A program made the translations under genes and the position numbers. DNA of 64,000 nt from Bacillus sp. 1NLA3E (lineage in GTDB: Bacteria > Bacillota > Bacilli > Bacillales > Cytobacillaceae), in the NCBI RefSeq assembly GCF_000242895.2, contig NC_021171.1, positions 62,001 to 126,000 of the forward strand. The letters are read 5' to 3'. This document shows positions 47,523-56,487 of this stretch, piece by piece; the stretch's first letter is position 1, and the number at the start of each line of letters is the position of its first letter. The notes under the pieces were generated by a model, which was not told the DNA's origin, searched no databases, and was given only the letters and a program-made list of their open reading frames with translations.

Positions 47523-48983
47523 ATGTCAAAAAATATTCGTGTACGCTATGCGCCTAGTCCAACTGGGCACTTACATATTGGTAATGCTCGTACGGCACTG
47601 TTTAATTACTTATTTGCCCGGAATCTTGGGGGAAAATTCATCATCCGTATCGAGGATACTGACCAAAAACGTAATATTGAGGGTGGAGAGCAGAGCCAAT
47701 TAAAATATTTGAAATGGCTTGGAATGGACTGGGATGAAAGTATTGACGTTGGTGGGGAATACGGACCATACCGTCAATCTGAACGAAACGATATATATGA
47801 AAAACACTTCAACGATCTTCTTGAAAAAGGTCAAGCATATAAATGCTATTGTACCGAAGCAGAGCTTGAGGCAGAAAGAGAAGAACAAACTGCGAAAGGC
47901 GATACACCTGCCTATTCGGGAAAATGCCGTCATTTAACAGAAGAGGATCGTGCAAAGTTAGAAGCTGAAGGAAGAAAGCCAAGTATTCGTTTTCTAGTTC
48001 CTCAAGGGAAAGTTTACTCTTTTGATGATATGGTAAAAGGTGTTGTTTCTTTCGAATCTGAAGGAATCGGTGACTTTGTTATTGTGAAAAAAGACGGGAT
48101 TCCAACCTATAATTTTGCTGTCACTGTCGATGATTATTTAATGGACATCTCACATGTCCTACGTGGAGATGACCATATATCTAATACACCGAAACAACTA
48201 ATGATTTATGAAGCATTAGGGTGGGAGCCGCCTGTTTTTGGGCACATGACCTTAATTGTTAATGAGAGCAGAAAGAAATTAAGTAAACGTGATGAAAGTA
48301 TTATTCAGTTTATTGAGCAATATGAGCAACTAGGATATATTCCTGAAGCATTATTTAACTTTATTGCCTTGCTTGGCTGGTCACCTACTGGTGAGGAAGA
48401 AATTTTTTCAAAAGAAGAGTTAATAGAGATTTTTGATGCAAAACGTCTATCAAAGTCTCCTGCCTTGTTTGATCAGTTGAAGTTAACTTGGATGAACAAT
48501 CAATATATGAAAAAAGTGGAGCTTGACCAAACTGTATCGCTAGCATTGCCACATCTAATTAACGCCGGACTCGTTAAAGAGCAAATGGACGAGCAGGAAA
48601 GCCAGTGGGTACGAAGCCTAATTTCTCTATATCAAGACCAAATGAGTTATGGGGCGGAAATTGTCGAGCTTTCCAAGTTGTTTTTTAAAGAAGATGTAAC
48701 GTATGATGAGGAAGCTATGTCTGTTATTTCGGAAGAGCAGGTTCCAGAAGTTTTGAAAGCATTTATAGAGAAAATTGCTGAATTACCAGAGCTTTCAGCA
48801 CCAGAAATTAGTGCTTCGATTAAAGCGGTTCAAAAGGAAACAGGGCATAAAGGGAAAAAATTATTTATGCCAATAAGAGTGGCTGCCACTGGACAAACCC
48901 ATGGACCAGATTTACCAAAGGCGATCGCTTTGATTGGAAAAGAGAATATCATAAAAAGATTTAATAATATTTTAAGCAAATAA
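47523..48983 (+). CDS. gltX: Glutamyl-tRNA synthetase (class I)
   Basis: 486 residues. HIGH motif as [10 protein letters not shown] (11-20) and KMSKS-type motif KLSKRDES near 255; also a CxC-type cysteine cluster [11 protein letters not shown] with KCRH. As in most Bacillus, the enzyme probably charges both tRNA-Glu and tRNA-Gln, the latter then being amidated. ACAGGAGGA lies 8 bases before ATG 47523. Followed by a separate T-box-controlled unit. Confidence 0.97.
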   Translation: MSKNIRVRYAPSPTGHLHIGNARTALFNYLFARNLGGKFIIRIEDTDQKRNIEGGEQSQLKYLKWLGMDWDESIDVGGEYGPYRQSERNDIYEKHFNDLLEKGQAYKCYCTEAELEAEREEQTAKGDTPAYSGKCRHLTEEDRAKLEAEGRKPSIRFLVPQGKVYSFDDMVKGVVSFESEGIGDFVIVKKDGIPTYNFAVTVDDYLMDISHVLRGDDHISNTPKQLMIYEALGWEPPVFGHMTLIVNESRKKLSKRDESIIQFIEQYEQLGYIPEALFNFIALLGWSPTGEEEIFSKEELIEIFDAKRLSKSPALFDQLKLTWMNNQYMKKVELDQTVSLALPHLINAGLVKEQMDEQESQWVRSLISLYQDQMSYGAEIVELSKLFFKEDVTYDEEAMSVISEEQVPEVLKAFIEKIAELPELSAPEISASIKAVQKETGHKGKKLFMPIRVAATGQTHGPDLPKAIALIGKENIIKRFNNILSK

Positions 48984-48995
48984 TTATTTTGTTAG

Positions 48996-49024
48996 TTAAC
49001 AACCCGAGAAAAATGTAATATAGT
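48996..49024 (+). promoter_or_regulatory. Promoter of the cysE T-box transcript
   Basis: TTAACA (48996-49001), 17 bases, TATAGT (49019-49024), giving a start near 49031. Confidence 0.6.
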
Positions 49025-49030
49025 AAAAGT

Positions 49031-49345
49031 ATTATAAGTGAGAAAGCGTTGAAGAGGACAAGTAAAAAAACAATGTTTTTCAGAGAGAACCATCTTAGGC
49101 TGAAAGTGGTTCAGACCTCTTGTTTTTTGAAATGCCCCTCCGAGTCCCATGTCGAAAGGTCTATTTTCCAAGTAGGCTTGGGCGGACCCCTCCGTTAACA
49201 GGTTAAGTTTGAGACCGCATTTTTGTCTTTTTTCCACCTATGAGATATTAGGGGCGTTGGAAGAGGAATCATAACGGTCTAAACAGAGTGGAACCGCGCT
49301 ATTGGCGTCTCTGTCACCGACAGAGGCGTCTTTTTGTTTTTTGGG
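49031..49345 (+). promoter_or_regulatory. Cysteine T-box leader of cysE-cysS
   Basis: The conserved T-box AACAGAGTGGAACCGCG is at 49282-49298 and pairs with uncharged tRNA acceptor ends. Stem I features include GAAGAGGACAAGTA (about 49050), GAGAG with GGCTGAAA distal sequence (49083-49107), and a GAA-type specifier loop with TGC (49133-49135), a cysteine codon. The terminator is GGCGTCTCTGTC (49304-49315) with GACAGAGGCGTC (49319-49330) and T5. Uncharged tRNA-Cys would favour the antiterminator and turn on cysE and cysS. Confidence 0.9.
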
Positions 49346-49416
49346 GAAATCAAAACTACGGTGTGCTGTTTAAAATAGAGGAATCTTTCATTGACCTTAC
49401 AAAGGGAGAGAGTGCA

Positions 49417-50064
49417 ATGTTTAAAGTATTAAAAGAGGATTTAGAAGTCATTTTTGAACAGGACCCGGCAGCCAGGACCTATGTAGAAGTTATACTAACC
49501 TACTCTGGATTGCATGCAATTTGGTCACACCGATTGGCGCATGGACTTTATAAAAGAAAACTTTATTTTATTGCTCGTGTCATTTCACAGATAAGTCGCT
49601 TTTTCACAGGGATTGAAATTCATCCTGGTGCTACAATCGGGAGGAGATTCTTTATTGACCATGGCATGGGTGTTGTAATTGGAGAAACGTGTGAAATAGG
49701 GAATAATGTAACTGTATATCAGGGAGTAACATTGGGCGGTACTGGAAAAGAAAAGGGTAAGCGACATCCGACAGTTAAGGATAATGCACTCATTGCTACT
49801 GGAGCAAAAGTTCTAGGCTCGATTACAATTGGTGAAAACTCAAAAATTGGGGCAGGAGCAATTGTGCTTAACGATGTTCCTCAGAATTCCACTGTCGTTG
49901 GAATAAAAGGAAGAGTAGTTGTCCAAGACGGTGTACGCATTAAAAAGGATCTTAATTACAAAGATTTACCGGACCCAATTGCGGATCGTTTTAAAGAATT
50001 AAGTGATGAAATCGAACGACTAAAAGAGGAATTAGATGTGTTGCATAAGGAAAGGAGTCATTAA
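49417..50064 (+). CDS. cysE: Serine O-acetyltransferase
   Basis: 215 residues, near the 217 of B. subtilis. N-terminal helical part, then a left-handed beta-helix of hexapeptide repeats ([20 protein letters not shown] onward, with GVTLGGTG and VLGSITIG). It makes O-acetylserine, the substrate of CysK. The frame is open upstream to 49288, but that part lies in the T-box terminator; ATG 49417 has AAAGGGAGAG upstream. Three bases separate it from cysS. Confidence 0.96.
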   Translation: MFKVLKEDLEVIFEQDPAARTYVEVILTYSGLHAIWSHRLAHGLYKRKLYFIARVISQISRFFTGIEIHPGATIGRRFFIDHGMGVVIGETCEIGNNVTVYQGVTLGGTGKEKGKRHPTVKDNALIATGAKVLGSITIGENSKIGAGAIVLNDVPQNSTVVGIKGRVVVQDGVRIKKDLNYKDLPDPIADRFKELSDEIERLKEELDVLHKERSH

Positions 50065-50067
50065 AAA

Positions 50068-51465
50068 ATGACTATTCAAATTTATAATACACTAACTAGA
50101 AAAAAAGAAGAATTTGTCCCCATAGAACCAGGGAAAATTAAAATGTATGTCTGTGGCCCGACAGTTTATAACTATATTCATATTGGTAATGCTCGACCAG
50201 CGATTGTTTTTGATACAGTCCGGAGATATTTTGAATTTAGAGGATTTGATGTTCAGTTTATTTCTAACTTTACCGACGTAGACGACAAATTAATTAAAGC
50301 AGCAAAAACATTAGGTGAAGATGTTCCAACGATTGCTAACCGCTTTATAGATGCTTACTTTGAAGATGTTTCCGCTTTGGGGTGCAAGCAGGCAAATGTT
50401 CACCCGCGTGTTACTGAGAACATGGACATTATTATCGATTTTATTTCTGAGTTAGTGGATAAAGGATTTGCTTATGAATCAGCAGGTGATGTTTATTTTC
50501 GAACAAGGAAGTTTGAAGGCTACGGGAAGTTGTCGCATCAATCAATTGATGAGTTAAAGGTTGGAGCCAGGATTGATGTTGGGGAAAAGAAGCAAGATGA
50601 TTTAGATTTTGCACTATGGAAAGCGGCCAAGGCAGGCGAAATTGCTTGGGAAAGTCCGTGGGGTATGGGCCGTCCTGGTTGGCATATCGAATGCTCAGCG
50701 ATGGCAAAAAAATATTTAGGTGATACGATCGATATTCACGCTGGTGGACAGGATTTGACTTTTCCACATCACGAAAATGAGATTGCTCAATCAGAAGCAT
50801 TAAGTGGGAAACCTTTTGCAAGATATTGGATGCATAACGGTTATATTAATATTGATAACGAAAAGATGTCGAAGTCGCTTGGCAATTTCGTATTAGTTCA
50901 CGATATTATTAAAAAACATGCTCCGGAAGTGGTTCGCTTCTTTATGCTTTCTGTCCATTATCGGAATCCAATTAATTATAGTGATGAGTTATTAGAAAAT
51001 ACAAAAGCAGCTTTAGAGAGATTGAAAACCTCATATCAGAATTTGAAACATCGAATTGATGCTAGTACTAATTTAACGGAAAATGATCAGGAATGGATTG
51101 GTAAAATCAGCGATCTCCAGGGTGAATTTATTCGTGAAATGGATGATGATATTAATACTGCAAACGGCATTTCTGTCTTGTTTGAACTCTCAAAACAGGC
51201 AAATTATTACTTGTTGGAGAAAAATACATCTACAGAAGTAATCAACGCTTTTACGTCCTTATTTGAAAAGCTTTTTGGAGTATTGGGGCTTTCACTTGAA
51301 AATCAAGAATTGTTAGATATAGAAATTGAAACGTTAATTGAACAGCGGATTGAAGCAAGAAAAAATCGAGATTTCCAGCTGTCGGATCAAATTCGTGATC
51401 AATTAAAGGATATGAATATTATCTTAGAGGACACTCCGCAAGGAACTAGATGGAAAAGGGGTTAA
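50068..51465 (+). CDS. cysS: Cysteinyl-tRNA synthetase (class I)
   Basis: 465 residues. [19 protein letters not shown] carries the first zinc cysteine and the HIGH motif; GWHIECSAM and [11 protein letters not shown] supply other zinc ligands; KMSKSLGNF is the KMSKS loop. It charges tRNA-Cys and shares the T-box with cysE, so both respond to cysteine starvation. AAAGGAG is 11 bases upstream of ATG 50068. Confidence 0.97.
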   Translation: MTIQIYNTLTRKKEEFVPIEPGKIKMYVCGPTVYNYIHIGNARPAIVFDTVRRYFEFRGFDVQFISNFTDVDDKLIKAAKTLGEDVPTIANRFIDAYFEDVSALGCKQANVHPRVTENMDIIIDFISELVDKGFAYESAGDVYFRTRKFEGYGKLSHQSIDELKVGARIDVGEKKQDDLDFALWKAAKAGEIAWESPWGMGRPGWHIECSAMAKKYLGDTIDIHAGGQDLTFPHHENEIAQSEALSGKPFARYWMHNGYINIDNEKMSKSLGNFVLVHDIIKKHAPEVVRFFMLSVHYRNPINYSDELLENTKAALERLKTSYQNLKHRIDASTNLTENDQEWIGKISDLQGEFIREMDDDINTANGISVLFELSKQANYYLLEKNTSTEVINAFTSLFEKLFGVLGLSLENQELLDIEIETLIEQRIEARKNRDFQLSDQIRDQLKDMNIILEDTPQGTRWKRG

Positions 51466-51468
51466 CTC

Positions 51469-51891
51469 ATGCTTCAATATGAACGTGTCATTGATGAAAA
51501 ACAGTTAAATAGTCTAGCCCTTGCCTATATGGGGGATGCTGTATTTGAAACGTACGTTCGTCATCATCTGTTGCAAACTGGTAAGGTCAGGCCGAATCAA
51601 TTGCATAGAGAAGCGACCAACTATGTATCTGCTAAAGCACAGGCAATGGTCGCTCATCAATTTATCGAGGAAGCAATCCTTAGTGAAGATGAGATTGCTG
51701 TGTTAAAAAGAGGGCGAAATGCGAAATCCGGGAGTGTGCCCAAGAACACAGATGTGCAAACATATCGATACAGTACAGGATTTGAGGCATTAATTGGAAC
51801 TTTATATTTATCCAAGAATGAAGTTCGGTTACAAGAATTAGTTAAGAAGGCTTTTCTTATTGTAGAAGAAAAGAAAGGAGGACGCATGTGA
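51469..51891 (+). CDS. mrnC: Mini-ribonuclease III
   Basis: 140 residues comprising only an RNase III catalytic domain without the double-stranded RNA-binding domain. The signature region is [20 protein letters not shown], with later [10 protein letters not shown] supplying the second acidic cluster. Mini-III matures 23S rRNA ends in B. subtilis. It starts 3 bases after cysS and its stop overlaps the rlmB start (TGATG). Confidence 0.95.
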   Translation: MLQYERVIDEKQLNSLALAYMGDAVFETYVRHHLLQTGKVRPNQLHREATNYVSAKAQAMVAHQFIEEAILSEDEIAVLKRGRNAKSGSVPKNTDVQTYRYSTGFEALIGTLYLSKNEVRLQELVKKAFLIVEEKKGGRM

Positions 51892-52634
51892 TGAATTCAG
51901 ATTACATTATTGGGAAAAACCCGGTCATTGAGGCACTTAAAGCAAACCGAGATATTAATAAAATTTTCATTGCAGAAGGTTCTCAAGGTGGGCAAATGCA
52001 ACAGGTGACCAAATTAGCTAAAGAAAATAATGTGTTGGTACAACTTGTTCCAAAGAAGAAGATAGATCAAATGTCAGAAGGGAATCATCAAGGGGTTATT
52101 GCTGCGGTTGCTGCTTATCAATATGCTGAATTGGATGATTTGTTTGCTGCGGCAGATAAGAAAAATGAACCTCCTTTCTTTTTGCTTTTAGATGAAATTG
52201 AAGATCCACACAATTTAGGTTCAATTATGAGAACGGCTGATGCTGTTGGTGCACATGGTATTATTATTCCGAAACGGAGAGCAGTTGGGTTAACCTCTAC
52301 AGTAGCCAAATCCTCTACCGGAGCCATCGAATATGTTCCTGTCGTACGGATCACTAATATGGCTCGAACGATCGACGATCTAAAAGACCGTGGGGTTTGG
52401 ATTGCTGGAACGGATGCAGAGGGAAGCGAAGATTATCGTTCTTTCGACGGAAGTATGCCATTAGGTCTAGTAATTGGCAGTGAAGGGAAAGGGATGGGGC
52501 GGCTAATCCGTGAGAAATGTGACTTTTTGATTAATTTACCAATGGCCGGTCACGTTACATCACTAAATGCCTCTGTTGCTGCGGCGATCCTCATGTATGA
52601 GGTTTATCGAAAAAGACACGCTCTAGGGGAATGA
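51891..52634 (+). CDS. rlmB: 23S rRNA 2'-O-methyltransferase, TrmH/SpoU family (RlmB-like)
   Basis: 247 residues. An N-terminal substrate-binding domain (IIGKNPVIEALKANRDINK) and a SPOUT knot domain with LLDEIEDPHNLGSIMRTADA, LVIGSEGKGMGRLI and LPMAGHVTSLNASVAAAI. It is predicted to methylate the ribose of G2251-equivalent in 23S rRNA (E. coli RlmB), but the exact site in Bacillus is not certain to me. ATG 51891 is 8 bases from AAGGAGGA; GTG 51888 is one codon upstream. rae1 overlaps its 3' end region. Confidence 0.92.
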   Translation: MNSDYIIGKNPVIEALKANRDINKIFIAEGSQGGQMQQVTKLAKENNVLVQLVPKKKIDQMSEGNHQGVIAAVAAYQYAELDDLFAAADKKNEPPFFLLLDEIEDPHNLGSIMRTADAVGAHGIIIPKRRAVGLTSTVAKSSTGAIEYVPVVRITNMARTIDDLKDRGVWIAGTDAEGSEDYRSFDGSMPLGLVIGSEGKGMGRLIREKCDFLINLPMAGHVTSLNASVAAAILMYEVYRKRHALGE

Positions 52635-52636
52635 CC

Positions 52637-53143
52637 ATGGACATCCTGATAGTGGACGGATATAACATTATTGGAGCTTGGCCAGAATTAATCGCCTTGA
52701 AAAAAAAGGACTTAGGTGCGGCTAGAGATTCTTTAGTGGAGAAAATGGCAGAATATCAAGCTTATACGGGATTTCAAGTGATTGTCGTTTTTGATGCCCA
52801 TTATGTACAGGGAATCGAAAAAAAATACAATAATTATAAGGTTGAAGTCATTTTCACAAAAGAAAATGAATCTGCTGACGAAAGAATTGAGAAACTAGCG
52901 AGCAGCTTAAACAACCGTAGGACACAAATACATGTTGCCACCTCTGATTTAACAGAACAATGGGTTATTTTTGGTCAAGGGGCTTTAAGAAAGTCAGCAA
53001 GAGAACTGCTTAATGAAATGACCACGATACAGAAAAAAATTGAAACAAGTGTTAGGAATTTTCATGAAAAAAAACCAGTTTCTAAAATTCCTCTAAGTGA
53101 CGAAATATCCAAAATTTTCGAAAAATGGCGCCGAGAACGATGA
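52637..53143 (+). CDS. rae1: Ribosome-dependent mRNA endonuclease Rae1 (YacP)
   Basis: 168 residues of the NYN/PIN-like YacP family: MDILIVDGYNIIGAWPEL with the catalytic Asp, VVFDAHYV, KENESADERIEKLA and VATSDLTEQ. Rae1 enters the ribosomal A site and cuts mRNA in a translation-dependent way in B. subtilis. AGGGGA is 6 bases before ATG 52637; the in-frame ATG 52631 abuts that site. Its stop is followed within 8 bases by the sigH promoter. Confidence 0.93.
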   Translation: MDILIVDGYNIIGAWPELIALKKKDLGAARDSLVEKMAEYQAYTGFQVIVVFDAHYVQGIEKKYNNYKVEVIFTKENESADERIEKLASSLNNRRTQIHVATSDLTEQWVIFGQGALRKSARELLNEMTTIQKKIETSVRNFHEKKPVSKIPLSDEISKIFEKWRRER

Positions 53144-53150
53144 CCAAAGG

Positions 53151-53180
53151 TTGACGCTTAAAAAAAACCTACTGTATAAT
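53151..53180 (+). promoter_or_regulatory. Sigma-A promoter of sigH
   Basis: TTGACG (53151-53156), 18 bases, TATAAT (53175-53180). In B. subtilis this promoter is repressed by AbrB in growth; AT-rich flanks are compatible, but no specific AbrB site can be called. Confidence 0.7.
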
Positions 53181-53216
53181 ATTTCTATCTATGCATGTGT
53201 GGTCGGGGGGATTTGC

Positions 53217-53867
53217 ATGAGTACGGACTTCAGCACAAGAAATAATGAGCGGTATTTACAGCTTCAGGATGAAGAATTGGTCGAATTAGTGCACAATGGT
53301 GAGAGTGATGCACTAGATTACCTCATCCATAAATATCGAAATTTTGTACGGGCAAAAGCAAGATCCTATTTTTTAATTGGCGCTGATAAAGAGGATATTG
53401 TCCAAGAGGGAATGATTGGTTTGTATAAAGCCATTCGTGATTACCGTGAAGAAAAAATGACTTCCTTTAAAGCGTTTGCAGAATTATGTATTACAAGACA
53501 GATTATCACAGCGATAAAAACCGCCACCAGGCAAAAGCACATACCTTTGAATTCATATGTTTCATTGGATAAACCAATCTATGATGAAGAGTCAGATCGA
53601 ACTTTAATGGACGTTCTTTCTGGGGCAAAAGTATTGGATCCAGAAGAACTGATAATTAACCAAGAGGAATTTGATCATATTGAGATTAAGATGAAAGAGC
53701 TATTAAGCGATCTTGAAAGAAAAGTTCTCGCATTATACTTGGACGGGCAATCATACCAGGAAATTTCTGAGGAACTAAATCGTCACGTGAAGTCAATCGA
53801 TAATGCTCTCCAACGTGTGAAAAGGAAACTAGAAAGATATTTGGAGATTCGCGAGTTTTCGATTTGA
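53217..53867 (+). CDS. sigH: RNA polymerase sigma-H factor (Spo0H)
   Basis: 216 residues of sigma-70 group. Region 2 contains DALDYLIHKYRNFVRAKARS and GADKEDIVQEGMIGLYKAIR; ELCITRQIITAIKTATRQKH covers -10 recognition; region 4 ends with the helix-turn-helix YQEISEELNRHVKSIDNALQ. Sigma-H drives transition-state and early sporulation genes (spo0A, spo0F, ftsAZ, spoIIA). The frame is open upstream to 53097, but ATG 53217 has GGGGGGA 5 bases before it and gives the family length. Confidence 0.96.
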   Translation: MSTDFSTRNNERYLQLQDEELVELVHNGESDALDYLIHKYRNFVRAKARSYFLIGADKEDIVQEGMIGLYKAIRDYREEKMTSFKAFAELCITRQIITAIKTATRQKHIPLNSYVSLDKPIYDEESDRTLMDVLSGAKVLDPEELIINQEEFDHIEIKMKELLSDLERKVLALYLDGQSYQEISEELNRHVKSIDNALQRVKRKLERYLEIREFSI

Positions 53868-53919
53868 CAAAAATGGTATTTATTATGATAGGACAGTTTT
53901 GTGAATTTTTTGTCGCTTA

Positions 53920-53948
53920 TTGACACGTATAACTTGACATGTTACATT
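53920..53948 (+). promoter_or_regulatory. Candidate promoter of rpmG-secE
   Basis: TTGACA (53920-53925), 17 bases, TACATT (53943-53948) with a TG extension. A second TTGACA lies at 53934-53939. Confidence 0.5.
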
Positions 53949-53985
53949 TTTAAAGGAATAATAGGTGAATTTAGTAGGTGTTTTT

Positions 53986-54132
53986 ATGCAGAAAAAAGTA
54001 ATATTGGCTTGTGTGAGCTGTGGTTCGCGAAACTATACAACAATTAACAACAAAGAAACGCAAGTAAGACTCGAATTAAAGAAATTTTGTAAAACGTGTG
54101 GTATTCATACAATCCATCAGGAAACTAAATAA
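53986..54132 (+). CDS. rpmG: Ribosomal protein bL33
   Basis: A 48-residue gene. It reads [19 protein letters not shown] at the N-terminus and has two CxxC pairs (CVSC, CKTC), the zinc-binding C+ form of bL33. A component of the 50S subunit near the E site. AGTAGGTG lies about 8 bases before ATG 53986. Position between sigH and secE matches B. subtilis. Confidence 0.93.
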   Translation: MQKKVILACVSCGSRNYTTINNKETQVRLELKKFCKTCGIHTIHQETK

Positions 54133-54171
54133 TTGCTTTGTTATTATAGATAGACAGTTGGAGGTTACTTA

Positions 54172-54354
54172 ATGCAACGCATAACTAAATTCTTCCGTGA
54201 TGTAGTTCGTGAAACAAAAAAGGTCAGCTGGCCAAAACGTAAGGAATTAACCCGTTATACGATTACGGTTTTATCAACGGTTACATTTTTTGCACTCTTT
54301 TTTGCAGCGCTTGACTATGGAATTTCTGAATTGATTCGCTTAATTCTTGAATAA
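54172..54354 (+). CDS. secE: Preprotein translocase subunit SecE
   Basis: 60 residues: an amphipathic N-terminus with FFRDVVRETKKVSWPKRKEL (the conserved cytoplasmic clamp segment) and one membrane span (YTITVLSTVTFFALFFAALD). SecE stabilises SecY in the Sec channel. TTGGAGG is 9 bases before ATG 54172. Confidence 0.96.
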   Translation: MQRITKFFRDVVRETKKVSWPKRKELTRYTITVLSTVTFFALFFAALDYGISELIRLILE

Positions 54355-54377
54355 CCCTTAGTATTCCATGGTATAAT
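54347..54377 (+). promoter_or_regulatory. Candidate nusG promoter with extended -10
   Basis: TGGTATAAT (54369-54377) is an extended -10 with a perfect hexamer. The best -35 is TTGAAT (54347-54352) at 19 bases, overlapping the secE stop. Confidence 0.5.
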
Positions 54378-54400
54378 GGAAAATAATGCAGACATGTGGA

Positions 54401-54422
54401 AGCCCGGTTAACGGGTTTTTTC
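54401..54422 (+). terminator. Small terminator/attenuator in the nusG leader
   Basis: AGCCCG (54401-54406) pairs with CGGGTT (54412-54417); the T run extends to 54421. It lies about 20 bases downstream of the predicted nusG transcription start, so it could end secE transcripts or attenuate nusG. Confidence 0.55.
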
Positions 54423-54473
54423 ATTGTAAAAAAATGTACGTGTTAGTTTTGTTAAAAAGATTTTATTGATGGG

Positions 54474-54496
54474 GAGGGACGGACGAATTAGTCCTC
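54474..54496 (+). promoter_or_regulatory. Hairpin covering the only nusG ribosome binding sequence
   Basis: GAGGGAC (54474-54480) pairs with GTCCTC (54491-54496), with one bulged G. The purine-rich GGGGAGGG is the only Shine-Dalgarno-like stretch and is about 22 bases from the start, too far unless the hairpin folds it nearer. Confidence 0.45.
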
Positions 54497-54500
54497 TTGA

Positions 54501-55034
54501 ATGGAAAAGAACTGGTATGTTGTTCATACTTACTCTGGTTATGAGAATAAAGTGAAGGCGAACTTAGAAAAGCGCGTTGAGTCCATGGGAATGGCAGACT
54601 TAATCTTTCGTGTAATTGTGCCTGAAGAAGAAGAAACGGATTTTAAAAATGGTAAGAAAAAAGTGGTAAAACGCAAAGTGTTCCCAGGCTATGTTCTTGT
54701 GGAAATTGTGATGACGGATGATTCTTGGTATGTTGTCCGCAATACACCTGGAGTTACAGGTTTTGTAGGTTCATCAGGATCAGGCTCGAAGCCGACTCCA
54801 TTACTTGATGAAGAAGTTGTTGTAATTTTAAAACGGATGGGTGTCGAAGAGACTCGGATTGACATTAACTTTGAACTAGGAGAAACGGTTCGTGTTAAGG
54901 AAGGTCCATTTGCAAACTTTACGGGATCTATTGAAGAGATTGAAAAAGACAAGTCAAAATTAAAAGTACTTGTTAATATGTTCGGTCGGGATACGCCTGT
55001 GGAGCTTGATTTTACACAGATTGAAAAATTATAA
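54501..55034 (+). CDS. nusG: Transcription elongation/pausing factor NusG
   Basis: 177 residues, as in B. subtilis. An N-terminal NGN domain (EKNWYVVHTYSGYENKVKAN to VTGFVGS) binds the RNA polymerase clamp, and a C-terminal KOW domain (GETVRVKEGPFANFTGSI) binds S10 or Rho. NusG also stimulates pausing in Bacillus. A TGA stop directly precedes ATG 54501 in frame, so the start is certain even though no close ribosome binding site is seen. Confidence 0.97.
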   Translation: MEKNWYVVHTYSGYENKVKANLEKRVESMGMADLIFRVIVPEEEETDFKNGKKKVVKRKVFPGYVLVEIVMTDDSWYVVRNTPGVTGFVGSSGSGSKPTPLLDEEVVVILKRMGVEETRIDINFELGETVRVKEGPFANFTGSIEEIEKDKSKLKVLVNMFGRDTPVELDFTQIEKL

Positions 55035-55045
55035 TTTGAAAGAAC

Positions 55046-55074
55046 TTGAAATTGTCACGAAAAAGTGATAAAAT
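55046..55074 (+). promoter_or_regulatory. Promoter of rplK-rplA
   Basis: TTGAAA (55046-55051), 17 bases, TAAAAT (55069-55074). Confidence 0.65.
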
Positions 55075-55152
55075 TTCATAGGTCAATATGTCTCATCTAA
55101 GAGACAAGGCAAATGTCAAGTTCTTTATCTTAATATAAAGACTTTTCTATGA

Positions 55153-55179
55153 GTGGGAGGGAGAATTCCCTATTACCAC
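55153..55179 (+). promoter_or_regulatory. L1-binding-site-like hairpin upstream of rplK
   Basis: GTGG (55153-55156) pairs with CCAC (55176-55179); GAG faces TATTA in an internal loop, then a short GGA/TCC stem. This resembles the 23S site of ribosomal protein L1 and the known L1 autoregulatory sites in rplK leaders. It lies 28 bases before the rplK start. Confidence 0.6.
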
Positions 55180-55206
55180 ATCACGGACTTTAAGGAGGTG
55201 TGTCTC

Positions 55207-55632
55207 GTGGCTAAAAAAGTAATTAAGTTAGTCAAATTACAAATCCCAGCTGGAAAAGCAAATCCAGCACCGCCGGTTGGTCCTGCATTGGGTCAAGCAG
55301 GTGTTAACATCATGGGATTCTGTAAAGAGTTTAATGCTCGTACAGCTGATCAAGCTGGCTTAATCATTCCTGTTGAAATTACGGTATTTGAGGACCGTTC
55401 ATTTACATTTATTACGAAAACTCCTCCTGCTGCAGTTCTTTTGAAAGTAGCAGCTGGAATCAAGTCTGGTTCTGGTGAACCAAACCGTAATAAAGTAGCA
55501 ACAGTTAAGCGTGCGACCGTACGCGAGATTGCTGAACAGAAAATGCCTGATCTTAACGCAGCTAGTGTTGAAGCGGCTATGCGTATGGTTGAAGGTACTG
55601 CTCGCAGCATGGGTATCGTTATCGAAGATTAA
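55207..55632 (+). CDS. rplK: Ribosomal protein uL11
   Basis: 141 residues. Typical N-terminus [20 protein letters not shown] and C-terminal rRNA-binding domain ([20 protein letters not shown]). L11 forms the GTPase-associated centre and is needed for RelA activation. Start GTG 55207 is 8 bases after AAGGAGGTG. Confidence 0.97.
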   Translation: MAKKVIKLVKLQIPAGKANPAPPVGPALGQAGVNIMGFCKEFNARTADQAGLIIPVEITVFEDRSFTFITKTPPAAVLLKVAAGIKSGSGEPNRNKVATVKRATVREIAEQKMPDLNAASVEAAMRMVEGTARSMGIVIED

Positions 55633-55671
55633 TCCATGTAATATTTTTGTAGGGTTTGAAGAGGTTGCGGG

Positions 55672-55699
55672 GCATTGAGATTTCACTCGCAACCTTTAT
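55672..55699 (+). terminator. Hairpin between rplK and rplA
   Basis: AGGTTGCG (55672-55679) pairs with CGCAACCT (55688-55695); a T-rich stretch (TTTATT) follows. A partial terminator or processing stem rather than a full stop is plausible. Confidence 0.45.
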
Positions 55700-55701
55700 T
55701 C

Positions 55702-55727
55702 GTGGGAGGTTATTCCGCTAAAACCAC
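55702..55727 (+). promoter_or_regulatory. L1-binding-site-like hairpin upstream of rplA
   Basis: GTGGGAGG (55702-55709) and CCAC (55724-55727) repeat the pattern seen before rplK: GTGG/CCAC stem, GAG internal loop, short GG/CC inner stem and an A-rich opposite strand. It lies 20 bases before the rplA start, well placed to block its ribosome binding site. Confidence 0.6.
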
Positions 55728-55747
55728 ATTCAAGGAGGAAATTTAAA

Positions 55748-56446
55748 ATGGCTAAAAAAGGTAAGAAGTATTTAGAAGCTGCGAAGCTTGTAGATAGTTC
55801 TAAAGCTTACCCAATTGCAGAAGCAATTGATCTTGCAAAAAAGACAAGCACTGTTAAGTTTGATGCAACTCTTGAAGTAGCTTTCCGTTTAGGCGTAGAC
55901 CCTAAGAAAGCTGACCAACAAATTCGTGGAGCTGTTGTGCTTCCTAACGGAACTGGTAAAGTGCAACGCGTACTTGTTTTCGCAAAAGGTGAAAAAGCGA
56001 AAGAAGCAGAAGCTGCTGGTGCAGATCACGTGGGAGATTCTGAATTCATCAACAAAATCCAACAAGGTTGGTTTGACTTTGATGTAATCGTGGCAACTCC
56101 TGACATGATGGGTGAAGTTGGTAAACTTGGACGTCTTTTAGGACCTAAAGGTTTAATGCCAAACCCTAAAACAGGTACTGTTACATTTGATGTAACAAAA
56201 GCAATCAACGAAATTAAAGCTGGTAAAGTTGAGTACCGTGTTGATAAAGCCGGGAATATCCATGTTCCAATCGGTAAACAATCTTTCGAAAACGAAAAGT
56301 TAGTTGAGAACTTCAACACTGTTTTTGAAACAATGGTAAAAGCTAAACCTGCAGCTGCTAAAGGTACTTATATGAAGAACGTAACTGTTACTTCAACGAT
56401 GGGACCTGGCGTTAAAGTTGATCCATCATCTGTTTTAGTAAAATAA
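55748..56446 (+). CDS. rplA: Ribosomal protein uL1
   Basis: 232 residues. Visible are [53 protein letters not shown] in the C-terminal half, and [19 protein letters not shown]1 forms the stalk that assists release of deacylated tRNA and is a translational repressor of its own operon in several bacteria. AAGGAGGA is 9 bases before ATG 55748. Confidence 0.97.
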   Translation: MAKKGKKYLEAAKLVDSSKAYPIAEAIDLAKKTSTVKFDATLEVAFRLGVDPKKADQQIRGAVVLPNGTGKVQRVLVFAKGEKAKEAEAAGADHVGDSEFINKIQQGWFDFDVIVATPDMMGEVGKLGRLLGPKGLMPNPKTGTVTFDVTKAINEIKAGKVEYRVDKAGNIHVPIGKQSFENEKLVENFNTVFETMVKAKPAAAKGTYMKNVTVTSTMGPGVKVDPSSVLVK

Positions 56447-56452
56447 TGGATG

Positions 56453-56481
56453 TTGACAAACAGATTTACATTTAATATAAT
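56453..56481 (+). promoter_or_regulatory. Strong promoter of rplJ-rplL
   Basis: A fully consensus promoter: TTGACA (56453-56458), 17 bases, TATAAT (56476-56481). Confidence 0.85.
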
Positions 56482-56487
56482 GTGATT

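Noticed and set aside
48992-49237. Minus-strand frame of 81 codons before cysE
   Set aside because: It is the complement of the T-box leader, which explains the sequence fully.
53097-53216. Longer N-terminus of sigH (start at 53097)
   Set aside because: It would overlap rae1 and include the sigH promoter; ATG 53217 has the ribosome binding site and correct family length.
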